Of a DNA stretch of 64,000 bases, positions 8,859 through 20,159 are shown piece by piece. The position numbers and the translations under genes were made by a program. Source of the DNA: an uncultured Flavobacteriales bacterium. GTDB lineage: Bacteria > Bacteroidota > Bacteroidia > Flavobacteriales > BACL11. Numbering within the stretch: position 1 is the first letter of the stretch; each line of letters starts with the position of its first letter. The notes under the pieces were generated by a model, which ran no database searches, was not told where the DNA came from, and saw only the letters and a list, made by a program, of their open reading frames with translations. The stretch covers positions 30,627 to 94,626 of the forward strand of contig CAJQIZ010000004.1 of the NCBI GenBank assembly GCA_905478555.1, written 5' to 3'.

Positions 8859-11234
8859 TTATGATCGTTTTATTTTTAATCTATCTAAATCAATATCTTC
8901 TTCTTCATCAAAAATATCTAAGAATGGTTCTTTAAAAGCTTTCGTAGTTATTAATTTTTCTAAACTTAACAATAATGCAGGTAATAATAATAAATTAGAT
9001 AACATAGCGAAAAATAAAGTTATAGAAACAAGCAAACCAAGAGCTACTGTACCCCCAAAATCAGAAGCGACAAACACAAAGAAACCAAAGAATAATACTA
9101 CAGATGTGTAAATCATACTTACACCTGTTTCCTTTAAAGCATTAAAAACTGATTGTCGAATATTCCAATTACTAGCAACTAATTCTTGTCTGTATTTTGC
9201 TAAAAAATGAATTGTATCATCTACTGAAATACCAAAAGCGATACTAAATACTAATATAGTAGAAGGCTTAATTGGAATAGAAAAATACCCCATTATTGCA
9301 GAAGTTAATAGTAATGGAATCAAATTTGGAATTAAAGATATAATTACCATTCTGAAGGATCGGAACATCCAAGCCATAAAAATAGAAATTAGAAGAATAA
9401 CAAGCAACAAACTATAAACTAAGTTACCTACTAAAAACTTTGTCCCCTCTAAAAACACTCTACTGCTTCCAGTAATTACAACATTATACTCTTCAGGATT
9501 AAAGATAGAATCAATTTTAGGTTTTAGTTGGTTTAATATACTGTCCATTTTGGGAGTAGGTATATCTTTCATTCTTAGAGTAATTCTTGCCTTTGAATTT
9601 ATATCATCTTTTAATTTTACCTCTAAATTATTAATCTCTTCTGATTTTCTAACTAATGAAGATATTCTTCCTAAATCTCTTCTTTGCGGAAGTGTATAAT
9701 ATTTTGGACCATCATTTTTATAAGCCTGATTTGCATATTTCACAAATTCAATATATGAAACGGGTTTTGAAAATTCAGAATACCTACTTAACTCATCTTG
9801 TAATTCTTGCACTTTAATCATTACATTAGGCTTATTTAGACCAGCAGAATCTTTAGTATTTATAATTATTTCTAGAGGCATTACCCCTCCAAAATTATTT
9901 TCAAAAAACTGTAAATCCTCATACAAGTCCCCATTTCTAGATAAATCATCTGTAATATTTCCTGTAGTTTTTATAAGAGAAAGTCCGATAAATCCTAAAA
10001 CAGTTAAAATAGCCGAAATAATATAAATAGTCCTTCTTTTATTTTTCACCCAATCAGAAAGTAAAACAACAACAGATCTAACCCATTTTTTATCGAGATG
10101 TTGAGTGTGTCTTAACTTAGGAGCAGGAAAAAAAGAAAACCAAATAGGAATAAGTAAAATTGAAATTATAAAGATAAAGATGATACTAATAGCAGCAACC
10201 AATCCAAACTCCTGTAGTGTCTCACTTTTAGTAAGAATAAAAGCAGCAAAACCAGAAGCGGTGGTTAAATTGGTAAGAAGGGTAATGTTTCCAATCTTAC
10301 TTATCATAAGATGTAAAGATTTATCTTTATCCTTATTTTTCTTAAATTCAGTATGGTATTTATTTATCAGAAATATACAATTTGGTATACCAATAACAAT
10401 AATGACAGGAGGAACAAGTGCCATTAAGATAGAAATATCATATCCTAACATTCCCATAGTACCAAATGAAAACAGAACACCTATAACTACTACAATTACA
10501 GAAATTATAGTAGCTTTAAAAGATTTAAAAAACAATAATAATATAAATGAGGTAATCAATAAAGTAAATAAAATAAAGATAGAAATTTCATCTTTGACTT
10601 TAATAGAATCAATAGTTCTTATATAAGGAAGTCCAGAATATTTCACATCTTTTCCTATGGTAGAACTATACTTTTCTCCAGAATTTACAATTTCATCTAT
10701 AAGATTTTTCCTTTTTGGAGTTGCTAAGATGATTTTATTAATATCAACCAACATAATAGCAGAATAAGCATCTTTATTATAAAGCATACCTTCATAAATT
10801 TTCTGATTATGAAATACTTTTAAAGATGAATCTAACTCAGATGAAGTCATTTCGGGGAAGTACCATCTCTCTGAAATAAACTTTCTTTTTGTTGAATCTG
10901 TTGTTAATACAGGTAATTTCGTAATATTCAAAACACCATTTACACCTTCTATTCGCTCTATTTCATCACCAAATTTATTCCATGCATATAGGTGTTCCTT
11001 ACTAAAAAAGTCTACATCTTGTACAGCAATAACCATTGTATTTATACTTTCTCCAAATTCTGATTTGAAGTTTTCATAATTTATATGTGTAGGGTGTTCA
11101 GGTGGTAATATTTTAGCCATCTCATACGATAAATTCGTCTGATTAGCATAGTTAGCCATCATAACAATCATAGCAATTATCAGAGCTAGAATAAGTAACC
11201 TCCCTTTAAGTATTATATCAGATATTTTAAACAT
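8859..11234 (-). CDS. RND/MMPL superfamily transporter
   Basis: 791 aa, two TM repeat halves, FGISVDDTIHFLAKYRQE motif. Confidence 0.88.
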   Translation of the reverse strand: MFKISDIILKGRLLILALIIAMIVMMANYANQTNLSYEMAKILPPEHPTHINYENFKSEFGESINTMVIAVQDVDFFSKEHLYAWNKFGDEIERIEGVNGVLNITKLPVLTTDSTKRKFISERWYFPEMTSSELDSSLKVFHNQKIYEGMLYNKDAYSAIMLVDINKIILATPKRKNLIDEIVNSGEKYSSTIGKDVKYSGLPYIRTIDSIKVKDEISIFILFTLLITSFILLLFFKSFKATIISVIVVVIGVLFSFGTMGMLGYDISILMALVPPVIIVIGIPNCIFLINKYHTEFKKNKDKDKSLHLMISKIGNITLLTNLTTASGFAAFILTKSETLQEFGLVAAISIIFIFIISILLIPIWFSFFPAPKLRHTQHLDKKWVRSVVVLLSDWVKNKRRTIYIISAILTVLGFIGLSLIKTTGNITDDLSRNGDLYEDLQFFENNFGGVMPLEIIINTKDSAGLNKPNVMIKVQELQDELSRYSEFSKPVSYIEFVKYANQAYKNDGPKYYTLPQRRDLGRISSLVRKSEEINNLEVKLKDDINSKARITLRMKDIPTPKMDSILNQLKPKIDSIFNPEEYNVVITGSSRVFLEGTKFLVGNLVYSLLLVILLISIFMAWMFRSFRMVIISLIPNLIPLLLTSAIMGYFSIPIKPSTILVFSIAFGISVDDTIHFLAKYRQELVASNWNIRQSVFNALKETGVSMIYTSVVLFFGFFVFVASDFGGTVALGLLVSITLFFAMLSNLLLLPALLLSLEKLITTKAFKEPFLDIFDEEEDIDLDRLKIKRS

Positions 11235-11292
11235 ATTAGCGTGTTGAGTAAAAAGAAAAATGACAACTCTTAGTAATCAAAAAATTAGTTTT

Positions 11293-11856
11293 TTAGATTG
11301 TCATCATCTCTTTTTCCTTCCCTACAAATCTTTTATCAATAATAGAAATAAATTTATCAGTTAATATCTGTACAGAAGATTCAGCATCTCTAGCCATATC
11401 TTCTGATAATCCGTCTTTAAATAATTTTTTTATTTCATCATTAGTCTTCTGTCTAACATTCCTAACACTGACCTTACAGTTTTCCGATTCAGATTTTACT
11501 TGTTTTACTAAAACTCTTCTTCTTTCCTCTGTAAGTGCAGGAACATTAATCATTATTAACTCACCATTATTCATGGGATTTAAACCTAAATTTGCTTCTA
11601 CAATCGCCTTTTCAATATCCCCAATTATACTTTTATCAAATGGTTGTATAGATATAGTTTGAGAATCTGGAGTATTAATATTTGCTGTTTGAGACAGTGG
11701 GGTAACCGATCCATAATAATCTAACTTTACAGCAGATAACATTTGAGGAGAAGCCTTTCCCGCTCTAATCTTAGACAACATACTATCTAATTTACTTAAA
11801 GATTCATTCATTTGCTCTTCAGCAACATCTAATATTAATTCAACTTCTTCATTCAT
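11293..11856 (-). CDS. frr: Ribosome recycling factor
   Basis: RAGKASPQML, TPLSQTANI, NVRQKTNDEIKK; downstream of pyrH. Confidence 0.96.
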   Translation of the reverse strand: MNEEVELILDVAEEQMNESLSKLDSMLSKIRAGKASPQMLSAVKLDYYGSVTPLSQTANINTPDSQTISIQPFDKSIIGDIEKAIVEANLGLNPMNNGELIMINVPALTEERRRVLVKQVKSESENCKVSVRNVRQKTNDEIKKLFKDGLSEDMARDAESSVQILTDKFISIIDKRFVGKEKEMMTI

Positions 11857-11867
11857 AATTATAATTT

Positions 11868-12575
11868 TTAAAATTTTACTAATGTACCAATATTCTCTCC
11901 TTCACAAATTTTTTGTAGGTTCCCATAAGTGTTCATATTGAATACTTTTATTGGAAGATTGTTTTCTTTACACAATGTAAAAGCAGTTAGATCCATCACA
12001 TTTAACTCTTTTTGGAAAACTTCATCAAATGATATAGTTTCGTACATTATTGCTGTTGGGTCTTTTTCTGGGTCAGCAGTAAAAATACCATCTACTCTAG
12101 TCCCTTTTAAGATTATATCTGCCTCTATCTCTATAGCTCTTAAAGTAGCAGCAGTATCTGTAGTAAAATATGGATTTCCAGTACCTCCTCCAAAAATAAC
12201 TACTCTATTCTTATTTAAATGTCTTGTTGCTTTTCTTCTAATATATGGCTCCGCAACTTGTTCCATTCTAATAGCAGTCAGTAGTCTTGTCTCTACTTCT
12301 AACGATTCTAATGCAGACTGTAACGCCATTCCGTTTATTATCGTGGCAAGCATACCCATGTAATCTCCTTGAACCCTGTCAAAACCAGCTCCTTCTGATT
12401 GAATTCCTCTATAAATATTACCACCACCAATAACAATAGCAACCTGTATTCCTTTATCAATTATTTGCTTAATCTCTTTTGCATAATCAGATAATCGATT
12501 AGAATCAATTCCATAATTCTGTTCCCCCATCAAAGCTTCTCCGCTTAGTTTTAAAAGTATTCTATTATATTTCAT
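11868..12575 (-). CDS. pyrH: UMP kinase
   Basis: [46 protein letters not shown]. Confidence 0.97.
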   Translation of the reverse strand: MKYNRILLKLSGEALMGEQNYGIDSNRLSDYAKEIKQIIDKGIQVAIVIGGGNIYRGIQSEGAGFDRVQGDYMGMLATIINGMALQSALESLEVETRLLTAIRMEQVAEPYIRRKATRHLNKNRVVIFGGGTGNPYFTTDTAATLRAIEIEADIILKGTRVDGIFTADPEKDPTAIMYETISFDEVFQKELNVMDLTAFTLCKENNLPIKVFNMNTYGNLQKICEGENIGTLVKF

Positions 12576-12653
12576 TAGTGGTTTAAAAAGTTGCTCAAAG
12601 ATAAGTAAAACAGATATATCTAAAAAAAAAGAATGGAATATTTACAAATAAAA

Positions 12654-12679
12654 AAAACCACCCTAAAAAGGGTAGTTTT
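12654..12679 (-). terminator. Rho-independent terminator downstream of tsf
   Basis: AAAACCACCCTaaaaAGGGTAGTTTT hairpin with flanking A/T tracts. Confidence 0.7.
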
Positions 12680-12702
12680 GTATTTATTAAAAAGTTAATT
12701 AA

Positions 12703-13668
12703 TTAACCTAAAGAAACTCTTTTAAAGCTATTAACAGCAACATCACCAAAAGTCTTAATGTAAGAATCTACATTAGTATTTTCATCTTTAATAAAATTCT
12801 GATCTAATAGACATTGCTCCTGATCTAAAGTTGTATTATCAGAAATAAATCTAGAAATTTTTCCTGGAACAATCTTACCCCAAATTTGTTCTGGTTTGCC
12901 TTCAGAAGCTAATTGAGATTCAATATCAGATTTCGCTTTCCCCATCACATCATCAGAAAGTTGAGACATAGAAATATACATAGGTACATTTTTTAATGTT
13001 TTACCTAATCTAGCTAATTCAATATTTTCTTTTTCAATAACTGCGATTCTAGCTTCCGTTTCAGAGGATACAAATGCAGGATCAAAATCTTTATATGATA
13101 AAGTAGTAGCACCCATTGAAGCAACTTGCATTGCTAAATCCTTTGATAATACATCCGCATTATCAACAGAAGAATTAAGACCTACTAAAACTGCAATTTT
13201 CGATCCGTGAGTATAAGAACCAACAAAGTTAGACTCTATTCTTTCGAAACCTTTAATCTCAATTTTTTCACCAATTACACCTGTTTGTTCTGTTAGCTTT
13301 TCAGCAACAGTCATACCACCGAAATCAGCTGATAAAAAAGATTCCTTATCAGAGCTGATTAATGCAATATCTGCAAACTGAGAAGATAACTGTTTAAAAG
13401 AATCATTAATTGCTACGAAATCAGTTTCACAAGCTACAATAATAGCAACACCGGCAGTATTATCAGAATTAATTCTAGTAATAGCAATACCTTCAGATGC
13501 ATCTCTGTCTGCTCTTTTAGCTGCAACTTTTTGTCCTTTTTTTCTTAAAATACTAATAGCTGCTTCAAAATCTCCATTAGCTTCTACTAAAGCATTTTTA
13601 CAATCCATCATACCTGCTCCGGTTTGATTTCTTAATTTGGCTACCTCAGCCGCTTTAATTGCTCCCAT
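12703..13668 (-). CDS. tsf: Elongation factor Ts
   Basis: AAEVAKLRNQTGAGMMDCKNALVEANGDFE. Confidence 0.97.
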   Translation of the reverse strand: MGAIKAAEVAKLRNQTGAGMMDCKNALVEANGDFEAAISILRKKGQKVAAKRADRDASEGIAITRINSDNTAGVAIIVACETDFVAINDSFKQLSSQFADIALISSDKESFLSADFGGMTVAEKLTEQTGVIGEKIEIKGFERIESNFVGSYTHGSKIAVLVGLNSSVDNADVLSKDLAMQVASMGATTLSYKDFDPAFVSSETEARIAVIEKENIELARLGKTLKNVPMYISMSQLSDDVMGKAKSDIESQLASEGKPEQIWGKIVPGKISRFISDNTTLDQEQCLLDQNFIKDENTNVDSYIKTFGDVAVNSFKRVSLG

Positions 13669-13675
13669 TATAGTT

Positions 13676-14482
13676 TTATTTTTCTTTTGTTACTTTTTTT
13701 TCTTCCGTTTTTGTTTCTTCTACTTTCGCTTCATTAGCTTTAACTTCAGCAGCATTTTTATCTAATTTAGCTTGAGCTTTTTCAGCATTTGCTTGTTCTC
13801 TATCTGATAATCCTTCTTTTACTGCTTCTGTTACAATACTTATAATCTTACTAATTGATTTTGAAGAGTCATCATTAGAAGGAATTGGGAAACTTACTTT
13901 TGCAGGATCAGAGTTAGTATCTGCCATTGCGAAAATAGGAATACCTAATTTAGTAGCTTCAGCTACAGCAATATGTTCTTTTACGATATCAACAACAAAT
14001 AATGCGGAAGGCATTCTATTCATTTTAGCAATAGAACCTAAATTTCTATCTAATTTTTCTCTTGTTCTAGAAATTTGTAATCTTTCTCTTTTTGATAAAG
14101 TAGCTAAAGTACCATCAGCAGACATTTTGTCAATAGTATCCATTTTCTTAATAGACTTTCTGATAGTAGCAAAGTTAGTTAATAATCCACCAGGCCATCT
14201 TTCAGTAATATATGGCATATTTAAAGATCCTGCACATTCTGAAACTATATTTTTAGCTTGTTTTTTAGTAGCAACAAATAAAATAGATCTACCAGATTTT
14301 GCTATTTGCTTTAATGCAGCAGAAGCTTCATCTAGCATGCTAACTGTTTTGTTAAGATCGATAATGTGAATACCATTTCTCTCCATAAATACATAAGGAG
14401 TCATACCTGGATTCCATTTCTTTTTTAGGTGACCAAAATGTACACCTGCTTCCAATAATTCTTTGAAGTTTGTTCTTGACAT
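13676..14482 (-). CDS. rpsB: 30S ribosomal protein S2
   Basis: LLEAGVHFGHLKKKWNPGMTPYVFMERNGIHIIDL. Confidence 0.97.
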   Translation of the reverse strand: MSRTNFKELLEAGVHFGHLKKKWNPGMTPYVFMERNGIHIIDLNKTVSMLDEASAALKQIAKSGRSILFVATKKQAKNIVSECAGSLNMPYITERWPGGLLTNFATIRKSIKKMDTIDKMSADGTLATLSKRERLQISRTREKLDRNLGSIAKMNRMPSALFVVDIVKEHIAVAEATKLGIPIFAMADTNSDPAKVSFPIPSNDDSSKSISKIISIVTEAVKEGLSDREQANAEKAQAKLDKNAAEVKANEAKVEETKTEEKKVTKEK

Positions 14483-14581
14483 GTTTACTTTCTTTTTTAG
14501 GTTTAAGCAACTAATAGGTAGAAGTTTATATTTACTTGTCCTATTAGTTTAGATGCTAAACATTGATTAATAATAAAATTT

Positions 14582-14968
14582 CTATCTTTTAACCCACTGG
14601 AATTTCTTCCTTGCTTTTTTCTGTCCTGGTTTCTTTCTTTCCACAACTCTTGGGTCTCTTGTAAGTAATCCTTCTGCTTTTAATGCTGGCCTATGCTCAA
14701 TATCAATTTCACAAAGAGCTCGAGCAATAGATAACTTTATAGCATCAGCCTGTCCGTTAATTCCTCCACCATTTACATTTACTTTAATGTCAAACTTTCC
14801 GTCTAGTTCCACAACTTTAAATGGTTGGTGTAGTTTAAATTGTAAAGTTTCTAACGGAAAATAATCCTTATAATCTTTTCCGTTAATAACAAAGTTACCT
14901 TTTCCTTCTGTAATGTAAAGTCTGGCAACAGATGCTTTTCTTCTTCCTATAGTATGAACTGTTTCCAT
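14582..14968 (-). CDS. rpsI: 30S ribosomal protein S9
   Basis: GRRKASVARLY; C-terminal RKKPGQKKARKKFQWVKR. Confidence 0.97.
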   Translation of the reverse strand: METVHTIGRRKASVARLYITEGKGNFVINGKDYKDYFPLETLQFKLHQPFKVVELDGKFDIKVNVNGGGINGQADAIKLSIARALCEIDIEHRPALKAEGLLTRDPRVVERKKPGQKKARKKFQWVKR

Positions 14969-14969
14969 A

Positions 14970-15425
14970 TTATTTAAGATCGTTTAAGTTGATTAATTTA
15001 GGTTTTTGAGCTTCTTGTTCGTACTCAGTACCTGTATAAATGTAGAGATTTTTAAGAATAGCAGCTCCTAATTTATTCTTAGGAAGCATTCCTTTAATCG
15101 CATGTTTTACTACAGATGTACCATCTTTTTCTAACATTTGAATTGGAGTAATTCTTTTTTGACCACCTGGATAACCAGTATGGCTAAAAATCTCTCTGTT
15201 TTCCATTTTTCTCCCTGTCATGATTGCTTTATCAGCATTTATAACAATTACATAATCACCACAATCAGCATGAGGAGTAAAATTAGTTTTGTATTTTCCT
15301 CTTAAAATCTTAGCGATTTTAGAAGACATTCTACCTAAAATTTGGTTTTCAGCATCAACAATAAACCACTGCTTATTAGCAGTTTCCTTGTTAGCCGACA
15401 ATGTTTTGTAACTTAATGTATCCAC
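14970..15425 (-). CDS. rplM: 50S ribosomal protein L13
   Basis: VDAENQILGRMSSKIAKILRGK; adjacent to rpsI. Confidence 0.97.
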   Translation of the reverse strand: MDTLSYKTLSANKETANKQWFIVDAENQILGRMSSKIAKILRGKYKTNFTPHADCGDYVIVINADKAIMTGRKMENREIFSHTGYPGGQKRITPIQMLEKDGTSVVKHAIKGMLPKNKLGAAILKNLYIYTGTEYEQEAQKPKLINLNDLK

Positions 15426-15508
15426 AATATTTATTTTTTATCCTATTAAAAAGGTCTGCAAAAATACATTTATTTTTTTTCCTGCCGCCTTTTACTCAAC
15501 AATTTATC

Positions 15509-16699
15509 TTAATAAATTAATTTTAATTCTTTTCCTACCTTTATAAATGCATTTATTGCTGTATCCAAATCTTCTTTGGAATGAGATGCAGAAATCTGAA
15601 CTCTGATTCTAGCTTTTTCTTTTGGTACAACCGGGAAAAAGAATCCTATTACATAAATTCCTTCTGCTAACAACTTATTCGACATCTCCTGAGCTAACTT
15701 TGCATCATACAACATAACAGGTACAATAGCATGAACCCCTTCCTTTATATCGAAACCTGCAACATTCATTTTCTTTCTGAAATACTGAGTATTTTCTTCC
15801 AAAGTATCTCTCAAATCTGTAGTATCCGAAAGTAAATCAATCACCTTTGAAGCAGCCCCTACAATTGATGGAGCTAAAGAATTAGAAAACAAATACGGAC
15901 GAGATCTCTGTCTGAGTATATCAATAATTTCCTTACGGCCAGAAGTAAAACCTCCCATTGCACCGCCCAAAGCCTTTCCTAAAGTAGAGGTAATAATATC
16001 TACCCTTCCTATAACACCACAATGTTCGTGTGTTCCTCTACCTGTTTTACCCACAAATCCTGTAGAATGACAATCATCTACCATTACTAAAGCGTCATAT
16101 TTTTCTGCCAAATCACAAATTTTATCCAATTGTGCCAAATAGCCATCCATAGAGAAAACGCCATCCGTTACAATAACTCTGTTTCTTTGATCTTGAGAAA
16201 GTTTCAATTGCTCCTCCAAAGATTCCATATCGTTATTTTTATATCGGTATCTTTTCGCTTTACACAATCTTACTCCATCAATAATAGAAGCATGATTCAG
16301 CTCATCTGAAATAATAGCATCTTCTGCAGAAAAAAGAGGTTCGAAAACCCCACCATTTGCATCAAAAGCAGCCGCATATAATATAGTGTCTTCAGTTCCT
16401 AAAAATTTAGAAAGTTTATTTTCTAAATTCTTATGAATATCTTGTGTACCGCAAATAAAACGAACAGAAGACATACCATAACCGTGTGTATCCAAAGTAT
16501 CTTTTGCTGCCTGAATTACTTCAGGGTGAGAAGATAATCCTAAATAATTATTAGCACAAAAGTTCAAAACTTCCTCCCCTGTACTCACTTTTATAAGTGC
16601 ACCTTGAGGATTTGTTATTATTCTTTCCTCTTTATACAGGCCTTCCTCTTTAATATTATTAAGTTCTGTTTGTAATTGTTGTTGTAGTTTTCCGTACAT
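15509..16699 (-). CDS. kbl: Glycine C-acetyltransferase (2-amino-3-ketobutyrate CoA ligase)
   Basis: [47 protein letters not shown] site [10 protein letters not shown]. Confidence 0.94.
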   Translation of the reverse strand: MYGKLQQQLQTELNNIKEEGLYKEERIITNPQGALIKVSTGEEVLNFCANNYLGLSSHPEVIQAAKDTLDTHGYGMSSVRFICGTQDIHKNLENKLSKFLGTEDTILYAAAFDANGGVFEPLFSAEDAIISDELNHASIIDGVRLCKAKRYRYKNNDMESLEEQLKLSQDQRNRVIVTDGVFSMDGYLAQLDKICDLAEKYDALVMVDDCHSTGFVGKTGRGTHEHCGVIGRVDIITSTLGKALGGAMGGFTSGRKEIIDILRQRSRPYLFSNSLAPSIVGAASKVIDLLSDTTDLRDTLEENTQYFRKKMNVAGFDIKEGVHAIVPVMLYDAKLAQEMSNKLLAEGIYVIGFFFPVVPKEKARIRVQISASHSKEDLDTAINAFIKVGKELKLIY

Positions 16700-16733
16700 A
16701 ATTTATTTTTGGGATGGCAAAAGTACACAAATA

Positions 16734-16759
16734 AAAAAAGGAGGCAAAAGCCTCCTTTT
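16734..16759 (-). terminator. Rho-independent terminator
   Basis: AAAAAGGAGGCaaaaGCCTCCTTTT perfect hairpin just downstream of the capA-like gene. Confidence 0.8.
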
Positions 16760-16779
16760 AGATTTATTATATTATTCCT

Positions 16780-17832
16780 TTATTTATTTTGAGTAAATGA
16801 AGAACCATCAAAAACAATTTTACTCTCTGGGAAATCTACAGTTATCAAATTTTTAATTTCAGTTAAAACTTTCTGATCCTTATCAATAACAGGAATTCCG
16901 CTACCAATTTGCTTAATAGAAACTATATTACCACTTATAAATTCACCTTCTTTATTTACATTTACTTCTACTATTGGTGCTATTCCTTTTACTCCTTTCA
17001 GACTAAATCTTTTATAGGTACAGAAATTACCTAACGAATAACAAATTAATCTATCTTTATATATTTCCAAAGCTCTTGTAACATGAGGTCCGTGACCGAA
17101 AACTATATCCGCTCCATTATCAATTACCCCATGAGAAAATTTATATGGATTCCCTCTATTTTCTCCATAGCAATATTCTGTTTTTCTGGTAATATGTGTT
17201 CTTTCAGCACCTTCACCACCGCCATGAAAACTTACTACAACAACATCACAAAAGGAATCTAAAAATTTAACTATTTTATTAGCATTTTCCTGATCTGATA
17301 TTTGAATTGTTTTACGATTAGGTGAAAAAGCGCAAAAACCAACCAACAAATCATTAATCGTTACTGTATCCCAAGGAATAGATTCGATACCTGCAAAACA
17401 GAATTTTTTCTCATTCAATACATTCACTGTATTTTCTCTTCCTAAAGAACCAAAATCACCAACATGATTATTTGCAAGTGATAAAATATCAAATCCAGCA
17501 TCTACTAATTGATCAATTAAATATTCTGGTTGTCTAAATGCATAACAAAGTGAAGGGTCTCCACATTTCTTCACAGTACCTCCTGAATTTAATACTGTTC
17601 CTTCTAAATTACCGAAAGTTACATCTGCACTTTTAAGAATGCTTTCTACATTCTCAAATAAATTAGTCCCTTTAGGAGGTAAATAAGATTCAGAAGGATA
17701 GTTAGTACCTAACATCATATCTCCGACTCCTACAAATTTATAAGTATGGTTGCTTTGTCCAGAAATTAACAATGGAATTCCTAAAAATAAGATCAGTATA
17801 TATGCTTTCATATTAAAGTTAAATTTTTTCAA
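16780..17832 (-). CDS. CapA family (poly-gamma-glutamate synthesis-type) metallophosphatase-like protein
   Basis: GVGDMMLGTNYP, GNLEGTV, LANNHVGDFG, VVSFHGGGE, FGHGPHVTRALE, YSLGNF. Confidence 0.88.
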   Translation of the reverse strand: MKKFNFNMKAYILILFLGIPLLISGQSNHTYKFVGVGDMMLGTNYPSESYLPPKGTNLFENVESILKSADVTFGNLEGTVLNSGGTVKKCGDPSLCYAFRQPEYLIDQLVDAGFDILSLANNHVGDFGSLGRENTVNVLNEKKFCFAGIESIPWDTVTINDLLVGFCAFSPNRKTIQISDQENANKIVKFLDSFCDVVVVSFHGGGEGAERTHITRKTEYCYGENRGNPYKFSHGVIDNGADIVFGHGPHVTRALEIYKDRLICYSLGNFCTYKRFSLKGVKGIAPIVEVNVNKEGEFISGNIVSIKQIGSGIPVIDKDQKVLTEIKNLITVDFPESKIVFDGSSFTQNK

Positions 17833-17886
17833 AGATAGGAAATAGTTTTTATCTTTTACAATTATTAAGATTTCAGATTTTTAGAC

Positions 17887-17912
17887 AAAAAAGGGGTCAA
17901 AAGACTCCTTTC
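17887..17912 (-). terminator. Rho-independent terminator downstream of gdhA
   Basis: AAAAGGGGTCaaaaGACTCCTTT hairpin. Confidence 0.7.
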
Positions 17913-17934
17913 TAAAAATACTATAGAATATAAA

Positions 17935-19281
<1,347 letters not shown>

Positions 19282-19349
19282 TTATATTTAAGTTTTTATT
19301 TTAAAAATATTTCGGCAAATGTATAGTATTTTTTTAATAACAAAAATCT

Positions 19350-20135
19350 TTACATTATTCTTTTATATATTTTAACAGACAAAGGGATTATTATATCTTT
19401 AAATTCTATTTGCAAAAGGTGTTTTGCAATTTTAGAACTTTGCCACTGTAACTTTTGTTTTATCTCATCAACATGTAATGCTTTCTGCTCTAAAACTTCA
19501 ATAATTAATTCTTCTTCATTAGTAAGAGAGTTAAATAACGATTGCTGAACTTCTTTTTCTTGCAAGTCCCAATTTAAGTTCTTTACAATATCATTTACAT
19601 TATACAACAAGATTGCTTTATGATTTTTTATAAGATAATTACAACCTTCAGGTTGTTTATCTATTGGCTTACGAGGTACAGCAAATCTCTATTATAATGA
19701 TTAGCTATATCTGCTGTAATTAACGACCCTCCCTTTTTACTGCTTTCAATTACAATAGTTGCATACGAAATACCCGATAAAATCCTATTTCTACTAGTGA
19801 AATTCTGTCTATCGGGTGCCACACCAATCATATAATAAGAAAGTAATGATCCCTGTTGCATAATTTCTTGCTCCAAATTAGCATGTTGAGAAGGGTACAC
19901 TCTATCTAAATCATGATCTAAAGCAGCAACGGTATCTAATCCTTTATGTAATGCATCTTTGTGTGATACTATATCAATTCCGAATGATATCCCACTAAAT
20001 ATAACTATATTGTATTGTGCAAGCTCTGAAATTAAATTTTGAGTATACTCTTTTCCAAACTGAGTACTTTTTCTGGTTCCAACAATAGAAAGAAATCTTT
20101 GGTTATTCCAATCTATATTACCTATTTGTTTATCT
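19350..20135 (-). pseudogene. dprA: dprA remnant (DNA processing protein A), N-terminally truncated and frameshifted
   Basis: Upstream frame reads NNQRFLSIVGTRKSTQFGKEYTQNLISELAQYNIVIFSGISFGIDIVSHKDALHKGLDTVAALDHDLDRVYPSQHANLEQEIMQQG...NRILSGISYATIVIESSKKGGSLITADIANHYNRDL, then a shift near 19675 into AVPRKPIDKQPEGCNYLIKNHKAILL and the winged-helix tail (ORF 19350-19610); no N-terminal domain before the opposite-strand gene. Confidence 0.85.
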
Positions 20136-20159
20136 TTGTTTCTTGTAAAATATAAAAAT

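Noticed and set aside
10105-10626. 173-aa + strand ORF inside the RND transporter gene
   Set aside because: Fully antisense to a well supported coding region; low-complexity hydrophobic mirror translation with no recognisable motif.
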